Shown here one piece after another: positions 31,273-39,358 of a DNA stretch of 64,000 nucleotides (its first letter is position 1; the number at the start of each line of letters is the position of its first letter). The DNA lies in assembly GCF_009720865.1 (NCBI RefSeq), contig NZ_WNLA01000011.1:1-64000 (forward strand), written 5' to 3'. The notes below the pieces were generated by a model that was given only the letters and a program-made list of their open reading frames with translations, made no database searches and had not been told where the DNA came from. The position numbers and the translations under genes are program-made. The stretch comes from Pseudoduganella ginsengisoli. Its GTDB lineage: Bacteria; Pseudomonadota; Gammaproteobacteria; Burkholderiales; Burkholderiaceae_D.

Positions 31273-31668
31273 ATGCGTCACCGTCACGGCCTCCGTAAAC
31301 TGAACCGTACCTCGTCCCACCGTCTGGCAATGCTGCGCAACATGACTGTTTCGCTGCTGCGTCACGAAGCGATCAAGACCACGCTGCCAAAAGCTAAAGA
31401 ACTGCGCCGCGTAGTTGAGCCGATCCTGACCCTGGGCAAGACCGACACCCTGGCTAACAAGCGTCTGGCATTCTCCCGTCTGCGTGACCGCGAAATCGTG
31501 CAAAAACTGTTCTCCGAACTGGGCCCACGTTTCGCCAACCGTAACGGTGGCTACCTGCGCATCCTGAAAATGGGTTTCCGCGTTGGCGACAATGCGCCAA
31601 TGGCTTTCGTTGAACTGCTGGACCGTCCAGAGATCACCGAAGCTGTTGAAGTGACCGGCGAAGAGTAA
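31273..31668 (+). CDS. rplQ: 50S ribosomal protein L17
   Basis: 131 residues from ATG 31273 (MRHRHGLRKLNRTSSHR; AAAGGAAA upstream). The upstream in-frame ATG at 31183 falls in the terminator hairpin and is rejected. Last gene of the ribosomal block. Confidence 0.98.
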   Translation: MRHRHGLRKLNRTSSHRLAMLRNMTVSLLRHEAIKTTLPKAKELRRVVEPILTLGKTDTLANKRLAFSRLRDREIVQKLFSELGPRFANRNGGYLRILKMGFRVGDNAPMAFVELLDRPEITEAVEVTGEE

Positions 31669-31688
31669 TCCTCGTCTTCACAATGAAA

Positions 31689-31711
31689 GCCGGGCTTGCC
31701 CGGCTTTTTTT
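31689..31711 (+). terminator. Terminator of the ribosomal block
   Basis: GCCGGGC-TT-GCCCGGC followed by seven T; a classical intrinsic terminator 20 bp after rplQ (the preceding AAA extends the stem). Confidence 0.93.
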
Positions 31712-31712
31712 A

Positions 31713-31753
31713 TTGCAAATCCATTTGGTGCCAGGCACCAAGCGGATTTGCAA
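31713..31753. repeat. 41-bp palindromic element
   Basis: Outer arms TTGCAAATCC / GGATTTGCAA (10 bp, perfect) and inner arms TTGGTGCC-A-GGCACCAA. The inner GGTGCCAGGCACC core resembles the GGGCCAGGCCC palindromes at 45220-45303. It lies between the rplQ terminator and the stop codon of the convergent peptidase gene. Looks like an intergenic REP-type element. Confidence 0.6.
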
Positions 31754-31756
31754 CAT

Positions 31757-33436
31757 TTATTTGCCGCGGGGGGCGCCTTTGAATTCGGAGCTTGTGTTCC
31801 ACTGCGGCCACGTCTTGCCCTGCGCGATGTCATAACCTACCTCGAACAGCAGCTGGATATCCTGCACGCCGCCGCTAAAGTCCCAGTCGGCACGCACGTC
31901 GTCCGACACCTTGTGGTAGTCATGGGCAACATAGTTGTCCACAACCTGGCGCGCATAGTCGGCTGGCTTGTCGATGTAGTTGCTGCGCGCCTTTGTGTAT
32001 AACGCCGGCACGCCCACGCGGGCAAATTCCAGCTGGTCGGCGCGGTAAAAGCTGCCCAGCTCAGGCCGCGAATCCGGTTCCGCCTTGCGGCCCTGCAGCG
32101 CCGCATATTTGGCCAGCAAGCCATCAATCGTCGAATGCCCCGACGTCACGTTCTCGATCTGCGCCGTCTTGCCCCACGCATTGATGCCATCGATATTGAT
32201 GTTGGCCAGCGTCTTGTCCAGCGGGTACAGCGGGTTCTTCGCGTAATACTTCGCACCCAGCAATCCCCGTTCTTCCGCCGTCGTTGCCACAAACAAAATC
32301 GACCGCTTCGGCGCCTTCGGCAACGCTTTGTACGCCTTCGCCAACTCCAGCAATGCGCTGGTGCCGGACGCGTTATCCAGCGCACCATGGTAAATCTGGC
32401 GCGTACGCGGGCCCGGCAGCTTGTCGTCGATGCCGAAATGGTCCCAGTGCGCCGTGTACACGATGTACTCGTTCTTCAGCTTGGGATCCGACCCTTCAAT
32501 CTTTGCCACCACATTATGCGATTGCACGGTGCGCGCCACGTTGTCGACCCGGAACGATGCCGTGCCATTCAACGCGACCGGCTTGAAATCCTTTTTCAGC
32601 GCAGCCTGCTTCAGCGTGTCGAAGTCATAACCGGCCGCCGCCAGCATGTCTTTTGCGCGGTCCAGGTGGATCCAGCCCGGTACCGTTGGCGCATCCGGAT
32701 CCTGGCCCGCGTTCCCATCTTTCTGCAGCAAGCTGAAGTTCTCGCCCGTGCCGCCGGTTTTCACCACGTCATACGGATACGCAGCCGGCTTGGTTTCATG
32801 AATGATGATGGCCGCCGCCGCGCCGAGTTTCGCTGCGATTTCATACTTGTACGTCCAGCGGCCGTAATACGTCATGGCCGCGCCCTTGAACATGGACTTG
32901 TCCAGCTGCGTGGGATCGGCAGGATCCGGAATCGCCGGATCGTTAATCAGCATCAGCAGGGTCTTGCCCCGTATATCGACGCCCTTGTAATCATCCCACC
33001 CATATTCCGGCGCCTGCACGCCATAGCCGACAAACACGATCTCCGACGAAGGGATCGTCACCTGCGTCTGCGCGGCCGTGGAGTGGGCGACGTAATCATC
33101 CGGGAAGCGCAGCGGTACGGTTTTGCCGGCAATCGTGTAGCTGAACGCCGGCGACGGCGTCAGCCCCCGCATTGGCACTTTCTGCACATACGTGCCATCC
33201 GGATTGCCCGGCTTTAACCCCAGCTGCCTGAATTGCTGTTCCAGGTAAGCGACGGTCTTGCGTTCGCCCTCGGATCCCGGCGAGCGGCCTTCGAAGTCAT
33301 CGGACGCCAGCACCTTGATATTGGCCAGCAAACCTTGTTCGGAAATCGCCTTCAGCGCGGCAGCGGGCGCCTGGGCGCTGGCCTGGCTCGCGGCCAGTGC
33401 CAGAATAGGGAGAAGCGTGATGCATTTGGCTGCCAT
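31757..33436 (-). CDS. Secreted M28-family zinc metallopeptidase with PA domain
   Basis: 559 residues. Signal peptide 1-21 (LLPILALAASQASAQA). A protease-associated insert (about 110-290) precedes the M28 catalytic domain with the two-zinc ligand set: H in YTAHWDHFG, D in GALDNASG, EE in TTAEERGLLG, D in NINIDG and H in DYHKVSDD. Such enzymes are periplasmic or secreted aminopeptidases. Divergent from dsbD with a 110-bp gap; not obviously part of an operon. Confidence 0.93.
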   Translation of the reverse strand: MAAKCITLLPILALAASQASAQAPAAALKAISEQGLLANIKVLASDDFEGRSPGSEGERKTVAYLEQQFRQLGLKPGNPDGTYVQKVPMRGLTPSPAFSYTIAGKTVPLRFPDDYVAHSTAAQTQVTIPSSEIVFVGYGVQAPEYGWDDYKGVDIRGKTLLMLINDPAIPDPADPTQLDKSMFKGAAMTYYGRWTYKYEIAAKLGAAAAIIIHETKPAAYPYDVVKTGGTGENFSLLQKDGNAGQDPDAPTVPGWIHLDRAKDMLAAAGYDFDTLKQAALKKDFKPVALNGTASFRVDNVARTVQSHNVVAKIEGSDPKLKNEYIVYTAHWDHFGIDDKLPGPRTRQIYHGALDNASGTSALLELAKAYKALPKAPKRSILFVATTAEERGLLGAKYYAKNPLYPLDKTLANINIDGINAWGKTAQIENVTSGHSTIDGLLAKYAALQGRKAEPDSRPELGSFYRADQLEFARVGVPALYTKARSNYIDKPADYARQVVDNYVAHDYHKVSDDVRADWDFSGGVQDIQLLFEVGYDIAQGKTWPQWNTSSEFKGAPRGK

Positions 33437-33546
33437 GTTTCAACCTCGTTATTAGGTAAATTAACAAGCATATGAGTGTCGCATATTTCATGCCAGATGA
33501 AGACCGGTGTACCATAACCTGTTGCTCTGTCACCCTGAAAGCAGTC

Positions 33547-35298
33547 ATGTTCCAAACTATCATCCGCGTGCTGGCCGCGTTGCTGTTGCTGGTGTCCGGC
33601 GTTGTCCACGCTGAAGACGAATTCCTCGACCCCGCTGTCGCCTTTAAATTCTCCGCCCGCATGGTCGATGGCAAGACTGCTGCCGTCACCTTTGATATTG
33701 CGGACGGTTACTACATGTACCGCGAACGCTTTGCCTTCAAGGCCAGCGGCGCCACCTTGGGCCAGCCGGACATCCCGCCCGGCAAAGTCAAATTCGATGA
33801 CACGTTTAACAAGGAAGTGGAAACCTACCGCCATCAAGTCACCATCAAGGTGCCGGTTGATGGCGCCGGTCCATTTACGCTGACTGTCACGGGCCAGGGC
33901 TGCTCCGATAAAGGCTTGTGCTATTCGCCGCAGGATTCGACTGCCAGTCTGATGGCAGCCGGCGGTACGCCAGTGGCCACCAGCACCGGGCCAGCTCCCG
34001 CAGCGCAGATTGCCGCGGATACCGGCGCCGCAAGCCAGCAAAGCGACCTGGGCCAAATTGAATCCGCCCTGAAAGGCGGCCGCCTGCTGGTCATCCTGCC
34101 GCTGTTTGCGTTGCTGGGCCTGGGCCTGTCATTTACGCCATGCGTGTTGCCAATGGTGCCTATCCTGTCGTCCATCGTGGTCGGCGACGGCGCTAAAGCC
34201 AGCCGTTCGCGCGGCTTGCTGCTGTCGTCCACGTATTCGCTGGGCATGGCCATCGTCTACACGGCGCTGGGCGTGGCGGCCGGCCTGGCCGGTGAAGGCT
34301 TGGCTGCCGCGCTGCAAAACCCGTGGGTGCTGGGCGCGTTTGGCTTGCTGATGGCGCTGCTTGCGCTGTCGATGTTTGGCTTCTATGAATTGCAAGTGCC
34401 CGCTGCGCTGCAAAGCAAGTTGAGCGCCGCATCGAACCGCCAGTCCGGCGGCCGCCTGGCCGGCGTGTTCATCATGGGCGCGATTTCCGCACTGATCGTC
34501 GGGCCTTGCGTGGCGGCACCGCTGGCCGGTGCGCTGGTGTACATCAGCCAGACCCGCGACGTCCTCATTGGCGGCGGCGCGCTGTTCGCCATGGCAGTGG
34601 GCATGAGTGTGCCATTGTTGCTGGTCGGCGTGTCGGCCGGCGCCTTGCTGCCACGCGCCGGCATGTGGATGGAACACGTCAAGCGCTTCTTTGGCGTGCT
34701 GTTGCTGGGCGTGGCGCTGTGGCTGGTGTCTCCCGTGCTGCCGGTCGCCCTATCGATGGCAGGCTTTGCATTCCTGGGCCTGCTGTATGGCCTGTATTTG
34801 CTGGCCCGTTCCGGCCGCACGGGCAAGCTGGTGTCGCTGATCTTCCTGGCGCTGGGCAGCGTGCAGCTGGTGGGGGTGGCGACCGGCGGCCGCGACTTGC
34901 TGGCCCCGCTGGCGCACCTGGGCAAAGGGGGCGCCCAGCATGGCCTGCAATTCACGCGCATCAAGACTGTGGCGCAACTCGACGACGCGCTGGCGAAAGC
35001 GGGCGGCAAGACTGCGCTGCTGGACTTTTACGCGGACTGGTGCGTGTCCTGCAAGGAAATGGAAAAGTTGACGTTCGTGAAACCGGAAGTGCAGGCGCGC
35101 CTGGCCAATACCGTGCTGCTGCAAGTGGATGTGACGGCCAACGATGCGGACGACAAGGCCATGCTGAAGCGTTTCAAGCTGTTTGGCCCGCCAGGCATTA
35201 TCTTGTTTGATACGCAAGGCCAGGAAATTCCCGATGCCCGCGTGGTGGGCTTCCAGGATGCGCAGAAATTCATGCAGTCGCTGGAAAAATTGAAATGA
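33547..35298 (+). CDS. dsbD: Thiol:disulfide interchange protein DsbD
   Basis: 583 residues from ATG 33547 (MFQTIIRVLAALLLLVSG signal; an earlier in-frame ATG at 33472 adds a non-signal stretch). Three functional parts with their cysteine pairs: periplasmic N domain (GCSDKGLCYSPQ), eight-helix membrane domain (FTPCVLPMVPI and GPCVAAPLAG) and C-terminal thioredoxin-like domain (YADWCVSCKEME). It passes electrons from cytoplasmic thioredoxin to periplasmic DsbC/DsbG and to apocytochromes, which fits the cytochrome c maturation genes at 48-52 kb. Confidence 0.96.
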   Translation: MFQTIIRVLAALLLLVSGVVHAEDEFLDPAVAFKFSARMVDGKTAAVTFDIADGYYMYRERFAFKASGATLGQPDIPPGKVKFDDTFNKEVETYRHQVTIKVPVDGAGPFTLTVTGQGCSDKGLCYSPQDSTASLMAAGGTPVATSTGPAPAAQIAADTGAASQQSDLGQIESALKGGRLLVILPLFALLGLGLSFTPCVLPMVPILSSIVVGDGAKASRSRGLLLSSTYSLGMAIVYTALGVAAGLAGEGLAAALQNPWVLGAFGLLMALLALSMFGFYELQVPAALQSKLSAASNRQSGGRLAGVFIMGAISALIVGPCVAAPLAGALVYISQTRDVLIGGGALFAMAVGMSVPLLLVGVSAGALLPRAGMWMEHVKRFFGVLLLGVALWLVSPVLPVALSMAGFAFLGLLYGLYLLARSGRTGKLVSLIFLALGSVQLVGVATGGRDLLAPLAHLGKGGAQHGLQFTRIKTVAQLDDALAKAGGKTALLDFYADWCVSCKEMEKLTFVKPEVQARLANTVLLQVDVTANDADDKAMLKRFKLFGPPGIILFDTQGQEIPDARVVGFQDAQKFMQSLEKLK

Positions 35299-35305
35299 GG
35301 TTGAA

Positions 35306-35332
35306 GCCTCCCGCCGTGAGCGGCTGGGAGGC
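35306..35332. terminator. Bidirectional hairpin between dsbD and the Spy-like gene
   Basis: GCCTCCC-GCCG-TGAG-CGGC-T-GGGAGGC: an 11-bp stem with one bulged T, between convergent genes; no T-run. Confidence 0.6.
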
Positions 35333-35341
35333 GTTCCCCAA

Positions 35342-35854
35342 TCAGGCGCCGTGATGGCGCATCATCATGCCGTGGCCCATGCGCTGGCCCCAGCGGTGAT
35401 GCATCTTGGCAGCTTCCGCGTCAAACGTTTTTTGCTGTTCCGGCGTCAGCTGCGCATAAAACACTTTGGTGGCCGCCACGCGGGTTTCCATTTTCGCCAA
35501 ATGCTGCTTGGCCATGGCCAGGTGCTGGTCCAGCCGTTCAGGCGTTGTCATCGATGCCGCTGCAGCGCGGTCTGCCATCGTTGGCAACGTTGGCGTCACG
35601 GCAGCAATAAAGGTTTGCCACGCAGGTTCTTGTGCGGCAGTCAGCTTCAGCTTGTCGTGCAGTGCAGCCTGGTGCTTGGCCACCATTTCAGCAAACTTTG
35701 CTTTGTGTTCTTCCATCTTGGCAGCGCGCTCTTCCTGGTTCAGCGCATGGCCGTGGCGGCCGGCTGGCACAGGGTCTGCCGCATAAGTGGAGCCGAGGGC
35801 GCCCAGGCTCAGCAGGGCAACCATGACGGTTTTTGCAATTGTGGTTTTCATCAT
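35342..35854 (-). CDS. Spy/CpxP-like periplasmic protein with LTxxQ motifs
   Basis: 170 residues. Signal peptide 1-25 (GALGSTYAADPV cut). Helical, His/Met-rich protein with two LTxxQ motifs (LTAAQ about 73-77, LTPEQ about 139-143), the signature of Spy/CpxP chaperone-like proteins that bind unfolded periplasmic proteins or metals. The C-terminal MGHGMMMRHH is Met/His-rich. It is divergent from an OmpR/EnvZ-type system and 193 bp away, as CpxP is from CpxRA in enterobacteria. Confidence 0.85.
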   Translation of the reverse strand: MMKTTIAKTVMVALLSLGALGSTYAADPVPAGRHGHALNQEERAAKMEEHKAKFAEMVAKHQAALHDKLKLTAAQEPAWQTFIAAVTPTLPTMADRAAAASMTTPERLDQHLAMAKQHLAKMETRVAATKVFYAQLTPEQQKTFDAEAAKMHHRWGQRMGHGMMMRHHGA

Positions 35855-36047
35855 CTGTCCTTTCAGTGGGGTGCAGGTCTAATGTTCTGCACATGAGACC
35901 ATCTTGGCACCGGGCTGTTTCCCTTCCGTGTCCCTTGCCGGAGCTTTTGTATCAAACTGTTTCGGCGTTGCTGATAGTTAACCACCATATACAAGACGAT
36001 ACAATCAGCCATTGGCTATCGCTCCCTGAACTAAGGATAATTGAGGT

Positions 36048-36773
36048 ATGGAACCGATTTCTACCATTCTGATCGTCGACGACGACCGCGATATCCGTAC
36101 GTTGCTGGCCGATTACCTGGAAGGCAACGGTTATCGCACGCAATGCGCGGCAGACGGCGCCGGCATGTGGAAACAGCTGGAAGAAGCCCGTCCCGACCTC
36201 ATCGTGCTGGACTTGAACATGCCGGGCGAAGATGGCCTGACCTTGTGCCGCAAGCTGCGCGCCACGTCGTCGCTGCCCGTGATTATGCTGACGGCCCGCA
36301 GTGAACCGCTGGACCGCATCCTGGGCCTGGAAATGGGCGCCGATGATTATTTGCCGAAGCCTTTCGAGCCGCGCGAATTACTGGCCCGTATCCGCAGCGT
36401 GCTGCGCCGCAGCCATGCGATGCCATCGAACGCGGGCGCCGACAAAGTGCAAAAAATGCGCTTCTCGAACTGGACGCTGGATTTGACGGCGCGCCATTTG
36501 GTCAATCCGGACGGCATCGTCATCATGTTGTCCGGCGCGGAATTCCGCTTGCTGAAAGTATTCCTCGAACATCCGAACCGCGTGCTGAACCGCGACCAGT
36601 TGCTGAACTTGACACAGGGCCGCGATGCCGACCCGTTCGACCGTTCGATCGACATTCAAATCAGCCGCCTGCGGCAAAAGCTCGGTGAAGATGCGCGCGT
36701 GCCGCAAATTATCAAAACCGTGCGCAATGGCGGCTACGTGCTGGCCGGCGCCGTCTCCGTGGAGTCGGCGTGA
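36048..36773 (+). CDS. OmpR-type response regulator
   Basis: 241 residues. Receiver domain with DDD (11-13 region), phospho-acceptor Asp in LIVLDLNMPGEDG, and KPFEPRELLARI; winged-helix effector domain ending TVRNGGYVL. The pattern LDLNMPGEDGL and ADDYLPKPF is closest to the OmpR subgroup. The stop overlaps the GTG start of the kinase gene. Likely controls the downstream efflux genes or the divergent Spy-like gene; this is inferred from position. Confidence 0.92.
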   Translation: MEPISTILIVDDDRDIRTLLADYLEGNGYRTQCAADGAGMWKQLEEARPDLIVLDLNMPGEDGLTLCRKLRATSSLPVIMLTARSEPLDRILGLEMGADDYLPKPFEPRELLARIRSVLRRSHAMPSNAGADKVQKMRFSNWTLDLTARHLVNPDGIVIMLSGAEFRLLKVFLEHPNRVLNRDQLLNLTQGRDADPFDRSIDIQISRLRQKLGEDARVPQIIKTVRNGGYVLAGAVSVESA

Positions 36774-38125
36774 AAGCGTTCTGGATGTCGATGACGGGCA
36801 GGGTGTTTGCTGTCCTGTTGCTGGGCATCGTGGCGTCGGCGTCGCTGACCCAGTACCTGGCCGTCATGGAGCGCCAGCGCACCGTCGAACGGTACCGCGA
36901 TGCGTATGCGCTGGACCGTGCGGAAGAATTGATTGCCATTGCCGCCGTCATCAAGCCGGAAGCGCGCGACATGTACCAGCGCATTGCCGCCAAGGGCGCC
37001 ATCAAGCTGGAAACCACGAATGATGTGATCATGGGCGGTTCCGCGCAAACGGATTTTTCCCGCCAGCTGGCGGCCCGCCTCGGCGGCCAATATAAAGTCG
37101 TGCCGGTCGGCGACCGTCCAGCCGCATGCGATGAACCGCGCCAGATCAATTCCATCTTCGGCCCCGCTCAATGGCGCGGCACGTGCGAAGCCATGAATGT
37201 GCTGATGCACGACGGCACCGTCATGCGCCTGACCGTGCTGCCGCCGAAACCGCCGCCACCAACGGGGCAAAATGAAATCGCCACCTTCGTGCCATTCTTT
37301 TTCTCCATCATTGCGCTGGCGTTCCTCGTCACCCGCATGACGGTGCGTCCGCTGAAACAGCTGGCCAAGGCTGCGCGCGATCTGGGCGACGACATCAACC
37401 GTCCGCCGCTGGCATTGCGGGGCGCGGCGGAAATCCGCCAGGCGGCTGCCGCGTTCAATGCCATGCAGGCGCGCATCCGCCAGCATATTTTCCAGCGCAC
37501 GCAAATGCTGGCCGCCATTACCCACGATTTGCAGACGCCGCTGACGCGCATGCGCCTGCGGCTGGAAAAAGTGCCGGACGCGGATTTGCAGCACAAGCTG
37601 CTGGGCGACTTGTCCGCCACGCAGCAAATGGTCAAGGAGGGCCTTGACCTGGCGCGCAGCATGGATAGCACGGAAACCATGCAGGCGCTGGACCTGGATT
37701 CGCTGCTTGATAGCGTGTGTTCCGACGCGGCCGACGCGGGCCAGGAAGTCACCTTGAAAGGCCGCGCCTCGATGGCGCTGATGGGCCGCCCGCTGGCGAT
37801 CCGCCGCTGCCTCGTGAATTTGCTCGATAACGCGGTCAAGTATGGCCACAATGCCGGCGTCACCGTGGAACGCATGGTGGGCGCCGCCCGTATCCGCATC
37901 CGCGACAGCGGCCCCGGCATCGCCCCGGACCAGCTGGCGCAAGTGTTTGAACCGTTTTATCGCATTGAAAGTTCCCGTTCACGCGAGTCCGGCGGCACCG
38001 GGCTGGGGCTGACCATCGCCCGCAATATCGCAGAACAGCACGGCGCCAGCCTGGCGCTGGCCAACCATCCAGACGGCGGGCTGGAAGTCACGCTGGTTGT
38101 TCCCGAATACTACGCAGGTAATTAA
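36770..38125 (+). CDS. EnvZ-type sensor histidine kinase (GTG start)
   Basis: 451 residues from GTG 36770, overlapping the regulator by 4 bp. Two membrane segments (about 8-26 and 170-190) flank a periplasmic domain; HAMP (RPLKQLAKAARDLG); H box MLAAITHDLQTPLTRMRL; N box NLLDNAVKYG; G boxes DSGPGIAPDQ and GGTGLGLTIARNIA. Partner of the preceding regulator. Confidence 0.93.
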   Translation: MKAFWMSMTGRVFAVLLLGIVASASLTQYLAVMERQRTVERYRDAYALDRAEELIAIAAVIKPEARDMYQRIAAKGAIKLETTNDVIMGGSAQTDFSRQLAARLGGQYKVVPVGDRPAACDEPRQINSIFGPAQWRGTCEAMNVLMHDGTVMRLTVLPPKPPPPTGQNEIATFVPFFFSIIALAFLVTRMTVRPLKQLAKAARDLGDDINRPPLALRGAAEIRQAAAAFNAMQARIRQHIFQRTQMLAAITHDLQTPLTRMRLRLEKVPDADLQHKLLGDLSATQQMVKEGLDLARSMDSTETMQALDLDSLLDSVCSDAADAGQEVTLKGRASMALMGRPLAIRRCLVNLLDNAVKYGHNAGVTVERMVGAARIRIRDSGPGIAPDQLAQVFEPFYRIESSRSRESGGTGLGLTIARNIAEQHGASLALANHPDGGLEVTLVVPEYYAGN

Positions 38126-38146
38126 GGCCCCCGGGCCATCCAATTG

Positions 38147-39358
38147 ATGATGAAGAAATCCACACTGGCCACCCTGGTGGGCGCAGCAGCCGTAGTTGGC
38201 GCCGGCGCCTGGTTCTATACGAAACCCGCGCCGCAGGCAGCAGGCTCCCCCGCTGCGCAAGCGCAGGGCCAGGGGCAGGGCAAAGGCGGCGGCCAGCAAG
38301 GTCCCACGGCTGTCAACGTGGTGGCGCCGCAGCGCCAGGACGTGGCCGTGATATTGCAGGCCAATGGCACCGTGTCGCCGCTGTCCACCGTTGATCTGCA
38401 CCCGCAGACCACCAGCACCATCACCAAGGTGCACATCAAGGAAGGCGACTTCGTCAAACAGGGCCAGTTGATGTTTTCACTGGATAGCCGCACCGACAGC
38501 GCCAACGTGGAAAAAGCCCTGGCGCAAGTGCAGCGCGACCGCGCCAGCCTGATGGACCTGGAACGCCAGTACAAGCGCAGCCAGGAATTGCTGTCGCAGA
38601 ATTTCATTGCGCAGGGCGCCGTCGATACCTTGCGCAGCCAGGTGGAAGCGGCCAAGGCGCTGCTGGCTGCCGACCAGGCCGCCGCGCAAGCCGCGCAAGT
38701 GGGCGCCGGCTACAACACGATCCGCGCGCCGCTGTCCGGCAGAGTGGGCGCGATCAACGTGTATCCCGGCAGCCTGGTGCAAATGGCAACGTCACTGACC
38801 ACGGTGACGCAGCTGAACCCCATCAACGTATCGTTCACGTTACCGGAAAGTGCGCTGGGCGCGCTGCTGGCTGCCAAGCAGGCGGGCAAGGTGCCGGTGC
38901 AGGTGACGTCCGGCGGCCAGGATTTCCAGGGGCATTTGAGCTTCATCGACAATGCCGTCGATGCGCAGGCTGGCGTCATCAAGGTCAAGGCGGAATTCGA
39001 CAACAGCGCCACGCGCCTGTGGCCAGGCCAGTACGTGAACGCGAAACTCACCGTGCAAACGCTGAAAGATGCGTTGGTGGTGCCGCAAAACGCTATCATT
39101 ACCAATACCCGCGGCACGTTTGTCTACACTGTCGCGGAAGACCATACAGCCAAAGTCGCCAACATCGTCCGCGTGCATTCGTTTGGTCCTTATGCTGCCG
39201 TCACGGGTCTGAACGGCGATGAAAAAGTCATTGTCGAAGGCAAGCAAAACCTGCGCCCCGGCGCCAAGGTGAAAATTGCCGAAGCGGGCGCCGATGGCGG
39301 CAAAACGGATAAAAGCGGCAAGGGCGAAGGCCGAAAGAAAAAGGATAGCGCAGCATGA
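38147..39358 (+). CDS. RND efflux periplasmic adaptor (MdtA/AcrA type)
   Basis: 403 residues; three consecutive start candidates exist (TTG 38144, ATG 38147, ATG 38150). N-terminal membrane anchor, a Gln/Gly-rich linker (about 33-55), lipoyl half-motifs (VHIKEGDFVKQGQLMF and IRAPLSGRVGAINVYPG), helical hairpin and beta barrel, with a Lys/Gly-rich tail. Works with the RND pump that overlaps its stop codon. No outer-membrane channel gene follows. Confidence 0.94.
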   Translation: MMKKSTLATLVGAAAVVGAGAWFYTKPAPQAAGSPAAQAQGQGQGKGGGQQGPTAVNVVAPQRQDVAVILQANGTVSPLSTVDLHPQTTSTITKVHIKEGDFVKQGQLMFSLDSRTDSANVEKALAQVQRDRASLMDLERQYKRSQELLSQNFIAQGAVDTLRSQVEAAKALLAADQAAAQAAQVGAGYNTIRAPLSGRVGAINVYPGSLVQMATSLTTVTQLNPINVSFTLPESALGALLAAKQAGKVPVQVTSGGQDFQGHLSFIDNAVDAQAGVIKVKAEFDNSATRLWPGQYVNAKLTVQTLKDALVVPQNAIITNTRGTFVYTVAEDHTAKVANIVRVHSFGPYAAVTGLNGDEKVIVEGKQNLRPGAKVKIAEAGADGGKTDKSGKGEGRKKKDSAA

